From contig NZ_JBLREB010000004.1 in NCBI RefSeq assembly GCF_048159605.1, forward strand, positions 62,001-126,000: a stretch of DNA of 64,000 nucleotides, read 5' to 3'. The DNA is from Ectobacillus polymachus. GTDB taxonomy: Bacteria; Bacillota; Bacilli; Bacillales; Bacillaceae_G. A model generated the notes under the pieces. The model did not search any database, was not told the origin of the DNA, and worked only from the letters and a program-made list of their open reading frames with translations. Position 1 is the first letter of the stretch, and each line of letters opens with the position of its first letter. Made by a program: the position numbers and the translations under genes. This document shows positions 32,198-41,147 of this stretch, piece by piece.

Positions 32198-32257
32198 GAG
32201 GTGGATTTCAATTGTGGCGAGACAAAGTGGTATTTTGCATAGAAAGAAGGTGTACCA

Positions 32258-33382
32258 ATGAAAGTTATTATTGCTATTGATTCCTTTAAAGGTAGCATTG
32301 CCTCTATACAAGCGGCACAGGCGGTTGCTCTAGGGATTACAGACGTATATCCAGATGCAAAAATTGTTGCGATGCCCATGGCAGATGGAGGGGAGGGCAC
32401 GGCGCAAGCACTGGTGGCGGCTCTGCATGGACAGATGGTAAAGGCCGAAGTAACGGGACCTCTTGGGGAACGGTTGGAAGCTTCCTATGGATTGGCAGAA
32501 GATATGGCAGTCATCGAAGTAGCAGCGGCATGCGGATTACCGCTTGTTCCAGAGGAAAAACGAAATCCGTTAGAAACGACGACGTACGGTGTGGGGGAAC
32601 TGATTCGTGATGCGATGGAAAGAGGCTGTCGTCGTTTTCTAATTGGGCTTGGCGGAAGTGCGACGAATGATGCTGGGATTGGCATGCTGCAGGCGCTTGG
32701 ATTTTCCTTTCGAAATGAGAACGGACAAGAGGTTGGCTTTGGAGGGAAGGAGCTTCAATCCATTCGAACGATTTTGTTTGATCACGTTCATCCCTTGCTG
32801 CATGCTTGTACGTTTCAGGTAGCCTGTGATGTATCGAATCCGTTGTATGGACAAAAGGGCGCGGCCTGCGTCTTTGCTCCGCAAAAAGGGGCAACGCCTA
32901 GGATGGTGGAAGAACTGGATGCAGGTCTTAAACATTTTGCGAAAGTGGTGGAAACAACGATCCACCAAAATGTGCAAATAGCTGGAGCCGGAGCTGCAGG
33001 AGGATTGGGGGCTGCGTTCGCTCTCTTTTTACATGGTGTACTAGAGTCTGGCATCGATGTAGTGCTGGAGATGACAAAGCTAGAAGATCATATGCAGGGA
33101 GCAGATTTTGTTATTACAGGAGAGGGTAAGCTTGATTTGCAAACCGTAATGGGAAAGGTTCCGCAAGGTGTAGCAAGACTGGCACAAAAGTATGATGTGC
33201 CTGTAATTGGTTTGGCAGGAGCAGCTGCCGGCGATTTATCAAAACTTGGACTAACCGCCTATTTTTCGATTACTCCCGCACCTATGTCATTCGAAGAAGC
33301 AATGAAGGAAGAAGAAACCTTTCACAATTTACGAATAACAACGCGACAAATTTTTTCATTAGTAGCTATAAGTAAGCGTTGA
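32258..33382 (+). CDS. glxK: Glycerate kinase (GlxK/GarK type)
   Basis: A 374-residue class II glycerate kinase that phosphorylates D-glycerate. The N-terminal MKVIIAIDSFKGSIASIQAA, the glycine-rich MADGGEGTAQAL, the GLGGSATNDAGIGMLQALG loop and FVITGEGKLDLQT are characteristic of the family. AGAAGG lies before the ATG. It stands alone; glyoxylate or hydroxypyruvate genes are not adjacent. Whether it makes 2- or 3-phosphoglycerate cannot be told from the sequence. Confidence 0.9.
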   Translation: MKVIIAIDSFKGSIASIQAAQAVALGITDVYPDAKIVAMPMADGGEGTAQALVAALHGQMVKAEVTGPLGERLEASYGLAEDMAVIEVAAACGLPLVPEEKRNPLETTTYGVGELIRDAMERGCRRFLIGLGGSATNDAGIGMLQALGFSFRNENGQEVGFGGKELQSIRTILFDHVHPLLHACTFQVACDVSNPLYGQKGAACVFAPQKGATPRMVEELDAGLKHFAKVVETTIHQNVQIAGAGAAGGLGAAFALFLHGVLESGIDVVLEMTKLEDHMQGADFVITGEGKLDLQTVMGKVPQGVARLAQKYDVPVIGLAGAAAGDLSKLGLTAYFSITPAPMSFEEAMKEEETFHNLRITTRQIFSLVAISKR

Positions 33383-33519
33383 TGCGCAAAAGGGTATGAA
33401 GGAAATCTTTCGTTTGAATACGTTTTTTTGTTCTTTCTACTCTTTTTGACAGCGCATGTATGGTGAATCCTGTATTTTTCGTCTACAATAGTAGTATTGG
33501 TAGTCAAGGAGGGATTCAT

Positions 33520-34617
33520 TTGGATAACCAAAATAAAGAACTTCTAACTGCTTCTACTGAGGAGCCTGTGGAGCTGATTGTGAAAGAAGAAGAGCTCACA
33601 AAGCTAAACAAAGAAGCTGATTTATATGTGCAAAAGTTAAATAGTGAACGAAATATTGATATTTCGAATGTATTAGCTCAGCTAGCAGCACTTGGTGATA
33701 AAGAACAACGAGAAGCAGGAGAAACGCTAACTGCTCTTAAACAGCCGGTTGTAGCAATGATGAATGGGAAAAATGATGAAATACCAAGTACATTGCTTGA
33801 ACTACGTAAGGTTGTTTCTCAGCTAGATCCGAATTCTGCGAATTCATCAGGATTGAAACGTGTTATGTATAAAGTGCTTCGCAAAAATCCGTTAGAATCT
33901 TATATGTTGAAATATCAATCCATTGATAAACAAATTGAGGCAATTATTAAATCATTGTTAGTTGGCCGTGATAATCTTCAAGAGGATAGTGTTGGCTTAC
34001 AGGTACTAAAGGAACGATCTATTCAAAAAATAGAAGCGCTTGATAAACAAGTGTATCTTGGTAGAAGACTTTCCGAAATGCTAGAAGAAGAACGGCAAAA
34101 GCCAGAACGAAGCAAGGATATAACGCTTATTAATGATGCGCTTGAGAAAATACTTGTTCGTACCCGCAATATGCAGCAAGCGAAAAGCATTCTTTTGCAG
34201 TCCATTGCATCTATTGATATCATAAAGAAAAACAATGAGAAACTGCTAGAAGCGATTCGAAATGCTGTTTCGATGACGCAAAATGTCGTTACGATTTCTG
34301 CTTCCATTCAGCTTGCACTTGCTAATCAACGTAAGAGTATTGATGCCGTAAATGCAACGAATGAAGCAATTGAAACGATGATACTTAGCAATTCTCGTGC
34401 CTTAAAGCAAAATACAGAAGAGACAACACGTTTACTTGAAAATCCAGCGATTGGAATGGACAAGCTTCGTGAATCATTTGATAATGTTTTTGCTGCCCTG
34501 CAGGCTTCAGAAGAATCTTCAGAACGGATTATTCAGTCAAGTAAGACGTTCGTGAAAGAGATCGATGCCTTTAATGATGAAATGAAGAAGAAACTGATTC
34601 CTTATGTGACGAAGTAA
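33520..34617 (+). CDS. TelA-family toxic anion resistance protein
   Basis: A 365-residue helical, coiled-coil-rich protein with the TelA core, for example NPLESYMLKYQSIDKQIEAI, MLEEERQKPERSKD and MTQNVVTISASIQLALANQR. TelA proteins are linked to tellurite and other membrane stresses; B. subtilis YaaN and YceH are relatives. The start chosen is TTG at 33520, with AAGGAGG in front; the frame is open 20 codons further up. A membrane-anchored partner gene follows 32 bases downstream. Confidence 0.85.
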   Translation: MDNQNKELLTASTEEPVELIVKEEELTKLNKEADLYVQKLNSERNIDISNVLAQLAALGDKEQREAGETLTALKQPVVAMMNGKNDEIPSTLLELRKVVSQLDPNSANSSGLKRVMYKVLRKNPLESYMLKYQSIDKQIEAIIKSLLVGRDNLQEDSVGLQVLKERSIQKIEALDKQVYLGRRLSEMLEEERQKPERSKDITLINDALEKILVRTRNMQQAKSILLQSIASIDIIKKNNEKLLEAIRNAVSMTQNVVTISASIQLALANQRKSIDAVNATNEAIETMILSNSRALKQNTEETTRLLENPAIGMDKLRESFDNVFAALQASEESSERIIQSSKTFVKEIDAFNDEMKKKLIPYVTK

Positions 34618-34649
34618 TAAGGATGTAAGAAAGACTTGGAGGTGATTCT

Positions 34650-35483
34650 ATGCATATTATGTCATTGTTATTCATGATTCTTTGGATACTAGTCGCGATT
34701 GGTTTGACTACTGTTATTGTACTCGTGTTTCTAGGTCGGAGGTTATATTATTCTTGGAAAAAGCCATACAAACGAGCAACAGAATCACTAGTACGTGTTT
34801 CCAATCAATCGTATCCTTTTTTGAATGAGTTTTCACGTAGTGCGTTATTTCGCCAGTGGATGCGGACGGATGGTATGCAAGATGTAGGAACGCTGACTGT
34901 TCTATTTAGTGCTAGCGACGATGTAACGAAAGGATATATTATCTCATCTCTCTCTAAGGAAGAGCAGAAGAGGCTTCATAGTACAGTTCGGCATAAGCGA
35001 AGCTTTACGAAAGAGGATGTAGATCAAACGGTTTCCAAGTTACATGACTATATGGAAGAGGAATATTACCATCCAACTAAGAAGCATGATTTATCTTTCT
35101 ATCGTCTTTTTTTCTTTGATGAGTATGCGGAAGTGCTTTCGCAAATTGGGCACTATAAAAAGGTAGTAAATATAACTTTGCAGCACACAATTGATGAGAT
35201 TGTAACGTCAGTCATGCAAAGTATTCCGTATTACCGGGCTAACAAAATGTATGAGCAGCAGCATAAATACGAAATGTTTTTAACAAAGGATCTACCTAAT
35301 ATGCTGGAGCTTATTTCTCAGTTGCCTCCTTCGCAACGACTTGGGAAAGAGCAAGAATTAGCTGTGTTTTTGAAGGAATTTCAAGAAGCCTTGAAACAGG
35401 CTGAAATGAGTATATACGAATCGGTTGAAGATGCGTTACATGTAAAGATTCGGACTGCAAGAGAAAAATTGTATCAAAATTAA
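34650..35483 (+). CDS. Membrane-anchored protein paired with TelA, function unknown
   Basis: A 277-residue protein with an N-terminal membrane helix (LFMILWILVAIGLTTVIVLVFL), a basic stretch, then a helical cytoplasmic part with long charged helices. GGAGG lies seven bases before the ATG. In B. subtilis the TelA-family gene yaaN neighbours xpaC, so this may be the counterpart of such a partner, but I cannot recognise it as XpaC by motif. It is probably co-transcribed with the TelA gene. Confidence 0.6.
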   Translation: MHIMSLLFMILWILVAIGLTTVIVLVFLGRRLYYSWKKPYKRATESLVRVSNQSYPFLNEFSRSALFRQWMRTDGMQDVGTLTVLFSASDDVTKGYIISSLSKEEQKRLHSTVRHKRSFTKEDVDQTVSKLHDYMEEEYYHPTKKHDLSFYRLFFFDEYAEVLSQIGHYKKVVNITLQHTIDEIVTSVMQSIPYYRANKMYEQQHKYEMFLTKDLPNMLELISQLPPSQRLGKEQELAVFLKEFQEALKQAEMSIYESVEDALHVKIRTAREKLYQN

Positions 35484-35501
35484 CGATGAAAGAATGGAGA
35501 A

Positions 35502-35571
35502 CCAAGCCTCTTATTATCAATGCTCCATACGGAATCATTTTCGTAGAGCAGAGATGATAAGAGGTTTTTTG
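35502..35571 (+). terminator. Terminator after the TelA operon
   Basis: AAGCCTCTTATTATCA and TGATAAGAGGTTTTTT pair around an inner GCTC/GAGC-type hairpin, with a T-run. Confidence 0.75.
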
Positions 35572-35732
35572 CATTCAATTACTTCCTTTATTTTACTTAA
35601 TATAATATATTTCTCTTAATTTATAAAAATTATAATATTAATAAATTCTTTACATAACTATAAAGTTTTAATGGAATGCGCAACGTATAATCAATTTGTT
35701 GGAATATTAAAAAATAGAAGGAGAGTGAAAAA

Positions 35733-38700
35733 ATGGGTAAAATGTTTCGAAATAAGTTTGCAGTAATTGTGTTAGCTGTATTCGTATTCGCATGTAATAT
35801 GATCTCATTTATACCAGCAGTATCTGCAGCTACCAGTACTGTAACAAATCAAGTAGAAGTTTCTACAGGAAAGAAAGTATTATTTGACAATACTCATGGT
35901 CAAACGGCAGGAGCAGCCGACTGGGTTATTGACGGTGCTTTTTCGGATTTTGCTGACGGCTTAAAAGCCGATGGATTTACGGTAGAACAATTGGATCGTC
36001 AAATTCCGTATACATTTGGAGAACAAGCCATTACCTATGATAAACTAAAAAACTATGATGTATTTATTATCGGAGAAGCAAACATCCCGTATAAACAATC
36101 CGAGCAAGATGCGATGCTTCAATATGTGCAAAATGGGGGAAGTATTTTCTTTATTGCAGACCATTACAATGCAGACCGTAATAAAAATCGTTGGGATGCA
36201 TCTGAAGTAATGAATGGATATAGACGCGGTGCCTATACGAATCCGGCAAAAGGTATGACCTCAGACGAAGCAAATTCGCCAGCAATGCAAGGAGTATCAA
36301 GCTCTGATTGGCTTGGATCGAATTTCGGGATTCGTTTTCGTTATAATGCAATTGGTGATGTAAATGCAACGGATATTGTAACTGCTGACCAATCATTTGG
36401 TATTACAAAAGGTATCAGTGCAGTTGCTATGCATGCAGGTTCTACACTTGCAATACTTGACCCGCAAAAAGCAAAGGGTATCGTATACATACCAACAGGA
36501 GTTCCTTCATGGTCTTCAGCGGTAGATCAAGGTGTGTATAATGGCGGTGGCCGAGCTGAAGGTGCGTTTGCTGCTATTTCCAAAGTTGGACAAGGAAAGG
36601 CGGCATTTATTGGAGACTCTTCACCAGTAGAAGATGCTACACCAAAATATTTACGAGAAGAGAATGGAAAAGCAAAAACAACGTATGATGGTTTTAAAGA
36701 AGTTAACGACGGTAAGTTTTTAGTACAAACAGTAGAATGGCTTTCGCAAAAGGAGAGTTATACGAATTTAACGGAAGTTCCAGGTTTACAGCTCGATCAA
36801 CCGACAAAGCTGCTTCCGATGGAAGATCCTGCTTCTTCCACAGAGCCGCAATCAGAACCATGGGCTGCTCCAGATCCTGGATATAAGTGGTATGATCCAT
36901 CTACGTTTAAGCCAGGATCATATGGTTCTACGACGCAACCGAGCACGAATCCAGTGTATAAATTTGTACATCAAGCAACATTGCCAAGTCAGCAGGAATT
37001 TAAAATTCGCGTAACAGCAGATAATTTATTACCAGGGCAATCGCAAACAAGCCTCAAAGCAGGTATATATCTAGCAAGCGGAGAGCAAATTGCCCAATTT
37101 CAAAACGCTGATGGTACATGGTCTGCTTACGGGTATAGTCCTGACCTTACACTTACTGCAGATGCCACTGGTCATGCTTCGAAGGAATTAACAGTGAAAA
37201 TTAAGCCAGGAAAGCAAGGGGCAGCAAATTTACGATTGAAACAAGGCACAAACAATGTGATTACAGAAAGTGTAAACATTGCAAATGTTCCAGCTGAAGA
37301 ATTACCAGGAGATACAATCCCTGTACCAGCACCTACTTCCATTCTAGCTGCGAGACAAGCTGCAGATAATACGCTTGTTACGATTGAAGGTGTGATTACA
37401 TCTGAGCCCGGTGGATTTGGTGGACAAGGTTTTTATTTACAGGACGATGCTGCAGGAATTTACGTTTATCAAAACACAGCAGGATTTCATAAAGGTGACC
37501 GAATCTCCATCAGTGCTGTCAAAACAACATTTAATGGAGAAGTCGAGCTAAGCGATCCAGTTGTACTAAAGAAGATCGGTACTTCTACATTGCCGAAACC
37601 TGAGGTGCAAGGAGCGGTTACGAATGAAAACCAGGGACGTCTTATTAAAATTGAAAATGTAGTGATTCATAATGTTGTCTCTGCTGCTCCAGCAGGTTCA
37701 TTTGAATTTGATGCGGTCGGTCAATATGGAACGACACATGTTCGGGTGGATGGTCGAACAGGTATATCTCAGTCTGCATTTCAACAACAATATCCAGAGG
37801 GAAGCTCGGTAAACATTACCGGAATTTCTTCTATTTTTAAAGGAATGTATCAGTTAAAGCCGTTAGAATTTGCTAATTTTGAATTGGCAGATACCACTGC
37901 GCCTGTTACAACAGCAGTCGTTGATGGAGTATCCGGTGAAAATCAATATAATACGAAAGACGTTACAGTAACGTTTACTGCAAGCGATGACAATGGTTCA
38001 GGAGTAGCAAAGACGGAGTATCAAGTAGATGGCGGAGAGTGGACATTGGTAAATGGACCAGTGACAATCTCAGACGAAGGGAAACATACCCTTGCATATC
38101 GTTCTGTTGATAAAGCTGGAAATACAGAAGAAGCAAAAACACTTCCAATCTGGATTGATAAGCAAGCACCTGTAACGAACGCAGTCGTTGATGGAGTATC
38201 CGGTGAAAATCAATATAATACGAAAGACGTTACAGTAACGTTTACAGCAAGCGATGACAATGGTTCAGGAGTAGCAAAGACGGAGTACCAAGTAGATGGC
38301 GGAGAGTGGACATTGGTAAATGGGTCAGTGACGATCTCAGACGAAGGAAAACATAGCCTTGCATATCGTTCGGTTGATAAAGCTGGAAATATAGAAGAAG
38401 CAAAAACACTTCCAATCTGGATTGATAAGCAAGCACCTGTAACGAACGCAGTCGTTGATGGAGTATCTGGTGAAAATCAATATAATACGAGGGACGTTAC
38501 AGTAACATTTACTGCAAATGACAATGGATCAGGGCTAGAAAAAACAGAATATCGATTAGATGGTGGAGATTGGATTACAGTAGCTGGACAAGTTATCCTT
38601 TCTGAAGAAGGAAAATATAGTCTTGACTATCGTTCCATTGATAAAGCTGGAAACGTAGAAAACAGCAAAACACTTCCAATCTGGATAGATAAGCAAGCAC

Positions 38701-39194
38701 CAACTATAACGATGGAAGGGGCAACATCGTTCTATCAAACCGATGCGAAGGTCCCTGTAACTGTAAAAGTTGAGGATGCCTTAAGCGGCGTAAAAACAGT
38801 CCAATACACACTAGATGGTCGTGTTATTGATAGTTTAGATACTGTTTCGCCATTATCCTTATTAGTAGGATCGCATGTATTCACTGTCAATGTGGAAGAT
38901 TATGCGGGAAATAAAACAAGCCAGACGTTTACGTTAGAAAATAAAATCGATATTTCGCACTTAAGTGAGTTATTGTCAATTGGTTTTAACAATAATGACA
39001 TTCAAAAGCAAGGAACGGTATCGAGTCTTCAAGCTAAAATAGAAGGGATTAAGGAAGCACCTACGAAACAAGCGCAACAAAACAAATTACAAGCATTAGA
39101 AAATGAAGTCAGAGCACAGCTTGGAAAATCAATTTCTTCTCGTTTTGCTTTATTGCTTTTATCGGATATACAGAACATTCGAACACAGTTATAA
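35733..39194 (+). CDS. Large secreted multidomain protein with tandem Ig-like repeats
   Basis: A 1153-residue protein with a signal peptide (hydrophobic VIVLAVFVFACNMISFI, likely cleavage after VSA near residue 33). Residues of about 45-345 resemble a DUF4350/glutamine-amidotransferase-like fold (KKVLFDNTHGQ, VFIIGEANIPY, VQNGGSIFFIADHYNADRN). A linker and beta-rich segment follow, then an OB-fold domain at about 535-715 (LVTIEGVITSEPGGFGGQGF) as in YhcR-type nucleases. Three repeats of 89, 89 and 88 residues (about 724-989), each beginning APVT(T/N)AVVDGVSGENQYNT, resemble OmpL47/Ig-like domains. A fourth Ig-like domain and a helical C-terminus end the protein. No LPXTG or membrane anchor is seen. 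Function unknown; polymer binding or degradation at the cell surface is plausible. Confidence 0.75.
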   Translation: MGKMFRNKFAVIVLAVFVFACNMISFIPAVSAATSTVTNQVEVSTGKKVLFDNTHGQTAGAADWVIDGAFSDFADGLKADGFTVEQLDRQIPYTFGEQAITYDKLKNYDVFIIGEANIPYKQSEQDAMLQYVQNGGSIFFIADHYNADRNKNRWDASEVMNGYRRGAYTNPAKGMTSDEANSPAMQGVSSSDWLGSNFGIRFRYNAIGDVNATDIVTADQSFGITKGISAVAMHAGSTLAILDPQKAKGIVYIPTGVPSWSSAVDQGVYNGGGRAEGAFAAISKVGQGKAAFIGDSSPVEDATPKYLREENGKAKTTYDGFKEVNDGKFLVQTVEWLSQKESYTNLTEVPGLQLDQPTKLLPMEDPASSTEPQSEPWAAPDPGYKWYDPSTFKPGSYGSTTQPSTNPVYKFVHQATLPSQQEFKIRVTADNLLPGQSQTSLKAGIYLASGEQIAQFQNADGTWSAYGYSPDLTLTADATGHASKELTVKIKPGKQGAANLRLKQGTNNVITESVNIANVPAEELPGDTIPVPAPTSILAARQAADNTLVTIEGVITSEPGGFGGQGFYLQDDAAGIYVYQNTAGFHKGDRISISAVKTTFNGEVELSDPVVLKKIGTSTLPKPEVQGAVTNENQGRLIKIENVVIHNVVSAAPAGSFEFDAVGQYGTTHVRVDGRTGISQSAFQQQYPEGSSVNITGISSIFKGMYQLKPLEFANFELADTTAPVTTAVVDGVSGENQYNTKDVTVTFTASDDNGSGVAKTEYQVDGGEWTLVNGPVTISDEGKHTLAYRSVDKAGNTEEAKTLPIWIDKQAPVTNAVVDGVSGENQYNTKDVTVTFTASDDNGSGVAKTEYQVDGGEWTLVNGSVTISDEGKHSLAYRSVDKAGNIEEAKTLPIWIDKQAPVTNAVVDGVSGENQYNTRDVTVTFTANDNGSGLEKTEYRLDGGDWITVAGQVILSEEGKYSLDYRSIDKAGNVENSKTLPIWIDKQAPTITMEGATSFYQTDAKVPVTVKVEDALSGVKTVQYTLDGRVIDSLDTVSPLSLLVGSHVFTVNVEDYAGNKTSQTFTLENKIDISHLSELLSIGFNNNDIQKQGTVSSLQAKIEGIKEAPTKQAQQNKLQALENEVRAQLGKSISSRFALLLLSDIQNIRTQL
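37902..38699 (+). repeat. Three in-frame tandem repeats of 267 bp
   Basis: GTTGATGGAGTATC recurs at 37920, 38187 and 38454, exactly 267 bases apart. The first two units are almost identical; the third has diverged and lost one codon. They encode the Ig-like repeats of the secreted protein. Such identity points to recent duplication and possible length variation between strains. Confidence 0.9.
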
Positions 39195-39198
39195 CACA

Positions 39199-39252
39199 GG
39201 CAAAGGGTGTCTCGAAAGGTCAAATATAATGACCTTTTGGAGACATCCTTTT
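39199..39252 (+). terminator. Terminator after the secreted protein gene
   Basis: AAAGGGTGTCTC and GGAGACATCCTTT pair around an inner AAAGGTCA/TGACCTTT stem, followed by a T-run. Confidence 0.85.
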
Positions 39253-39412
39253 TTTATCCAGCTTTAACGGGCAGTAAGACCCCCACTTCAAGGTTTTAGA
39301 GAGAGCGGAGAAGGCTAAGTGGGGGACAACTGCCCGTAAAAGTCCGTATTGGTGGGGCTAACCCTCGGTGGGGGATGAGAGAATACCCCCACCGAGGGAA
39401 GTTTCACTTTAT
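39253..39412. repeat. bcr1-like mobile repeat, copy A
   Basis: A 160-base element bounded by TTTAT on both sides, starting TTTATCCAGCTTTAACGGGC and ending GGGAAGTTTCACTTTAT. Inside are complementary CCCCCACTT/AAGTGGGGG, GGGCAGT/ACTGCCC and CCCTCGGTGGGGG/CCCCCACCGAGGG arms. It matches 45511-45667 closely. It agrees with my memory of bcr1, a non-autonomous element of the B. cereus group with TTTAT target duplication. Confidence 0.8.
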
Positions 39413-39450
39413 TGGAATGAGGAAATTATTGAAAAAAGATGGAGAAAGTA

Positions 39451-39478
39451 ATATTATCATTATTGATAATGATAATAT
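39451..39478. promoter_or_regulatory. 28-bp palindrome upstream of the ArsR-type gene
   Basis: ATATTATCATTA and TAATGATAATAT are perfect inverted repeats around TTGA, about 55 bases before the regulator gene. ArsR-type regulators bind such sites. The right half also resembles a Fur box (GATAATGATAAT), so iron control is an alternative. Confidence 0.6.
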
Positions 39479-39532
39479 ATTGTTTTCGGAAAATGATTTA
39501 GAATTCATTGGTATGAAATAGAGGTGATAGCA

Positions 39533-40075
39533 ATGAATGAGAAGGCAAAGCTTGTCTTACATCCTGTACGGATATCGATCCTGCAAACGCTTGTTGGTGA
39601 TCGAAAACGAACGGTACAAGAAATTGGAGAGAAACTGCCAGATATTCCGCAAGCAACCTTGTATCGTCACTTAAACAGATTAGTTCAAGGTGGCATTATC
39701 GAAGTTGTATCCGAAAACCAAATCCGTGGTACAGTTGAAAAAGTGTACGCAATTTCCAGAGAGGGAATGAATCTTTCAGCAGAAGAATTTGAAAAAAGCT
39801 CGAAAGAAGACAAGATGACAACATTTATACAATTTGTTGGAACATTGATTAATGATTTTGGAAAGTATGTAAATCAAGAAAGGATCGATATACTGCGAGA
39901 TGGAGTAATGATTCGTCAGGCTGATCTGTATATGAGTGATAAAGAATTTACGGAATTTATTCAATCACTTCAGGAGATATTTAAACAAGCACTTCAATAC
40001 GAGCCATCTCAAGATAGAAGAAAGCGAACGATATCTACCATCATTATTCCAGAAGTAAAGATGGGAGGAGAGTGA
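39533..40075 (+). CDS. ArsR-type winged-helix regulator
   Basis: A 180-residue protein with an N-terminal winged helix (VLHPVRISILQTLVGDRKRTV, then IPQATLYRHLNRLVQGGIIE) and an all-helical C-terminal half. The metal-binding CxC of ArsR/SmtB sensors is absent. ATG at 39533 follows GAGGTG by six bases. It precedes the YhfC-type protease gene by 61 bases in the same direction and probably regulates it through the palindrome at 39451. Confidence 0.8.
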   Translation: MNEKAKLVLHPVRISILQTLVGDRKRTVQEIGEKLPDIPQATLYRHLNRLVQGGIIEVVSENQIRGTVEKVYAISREGMNLSAEEFEKSSKEDKMTTFIQFVGTLINDFGKYVNQERIDILRDGVMIRQADLYMSDKEFTEFIQSLQEIFKQALQYEPSQDRRKRTISTIIIPEVKMGGE

Positions 40076-40136
40076 AACAAGAAGTACGGAACATGATAGA
40101 ACAATGATTAGAGAGCATATATAAGGAGGAAGGAAC

Positions 40137-40928
40137 ATGGTAAGTCATGCAGCTATTGCTGGTCTAGTGATACAAGCTCTGATCGCAGCTTTAATCCCAA
40201 TTGCAGCATTTACATATTTGAACAGAAAGTATTCTATTTCGCTTCGCCCAATTGCTGTTGGGGTAATGGTTTTTATTGCCTTTTCACAAGTTTTTGAACC
40301 GGCATTGAATGCTTATATTTTGAATGTTAATCCAATAACAGCAGTAATTAAAAATAATCCGTATTGGTATGCTTTATATGGGGCATTAGCGGCTGGTGTG
40401 TTTGAGGAAATTGGACGATATGCAGGGTTTATGATATTTTTAGGAGAAAATCGTGAACGTAAAGATGGATTAGCGTATGGTCTTGGTCATGGAGGAATTG
40501 AAGCGCTTCTAGTTGGTCTCATGAGCAGCATTCAAAGTATGATATCTGCAAATCTCATTAATTCTGGTCAATTTGATGCTATTTACAGTAAAACAGCATC
40601 TCCTGAAATGATTGCATCGGTAAAAAATAGTTTAGAAGCACTTACTCTTACAAATGGTTTGTTTGGTGGAATAGAACGGATTGGAGCATTTTTACTTCAA
40701 GTGGCTTTATCCTTACTTGTACTATATGCAATCAATTCGAAGAAACTTCACTATGTAGGGCTTGCTATTCTGCTTCACACGGCTTTTAACTTCGTAGCTG
40801 TTTACCATAAAACAATAGGTCTGAACATCGTTATTGCAGAAGTATTTATCATTATCATGGCAATTGTATCTGTCCTATATATACGAAAAACGAAAGAAGA
40901 GCATACTAAGGAAAAAGAGGCTGAATAA
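40137..40928 (+). CDS. YhfC-family intramembrane metalloprotease-like protein
   Basis: A 263-residue membrane protein with about seven helices. The motifs FEEIGRYAGF and LGHGGIEALLVG, and a later LHTAFNF, contain the Glu and His residues typical of CAAX-protease-like intramembrane enzymes (glutamic type); YhfC of B. subtilis is the named relative. AAGGAGG lies before the ATG. The substrate is unknown. A regulated pair with the ArsR-type gene suggests a stress-induced membrane function. Confidence 0.75.
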   Translation: MVSHAAIAGLVIQALIAALIPIAAFTYLNRKYSISLRPIAVGVMVFIAFSQVFEPALNAYILNVNPITAVIKNNPYWYALYGALAAGVFEEIGRYAGFMIFLGENRERKDGLAYGLGHGGIEALLVGLMSSIQSMISANLINSGQFDAIYSKTASPEMIASVKNSLEALTLTNGLFGGIERIGAFLLQVALSLLVLYAINSKKLHYVGLAILLHTAFNFVAVYHKTIGLNIVIAEVFIIIMAIVSVLYIRKTKEEHTKEKEAE

Positions 40929-40943
40929 ATCAGCCTCTTTTTC

Positions 40944-40985
40944 TTATCCCGCTATTTAAAGGAACTGATGGAATTTTCACTTTAT
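40944..40985. repeat. Short derivative of the bcr1-like element
   Basis: TTATCCCGCTATTT at the left and TTTTCACTTTAT at the right match the two ends of the bcr1-like elements, with nearly all of the middle missing. It adjoins the tnpB element. Confidence 0.5.
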
Positions 40986-41147
40986 CGAAAAATAGGCAAG
41001 AAAACCCCGCCTTCAAAACGTGCAGGGCATAAGCACAGTTTAAGGAGGGGATGAATCGCATTTGTAAATATCGTTTTGTATTAATACGAATGTATGTTCT
41101 TTTTTGGGGTTTTGTAGTATTATGAAGGAAAGAAGGAGGTGAAAATT

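Noticed and set aside
37902..38699. CRISPR or non-coding tandem repeats
   Set aside because: The 267-bp units are in frame and encode Ig-like protein domains.
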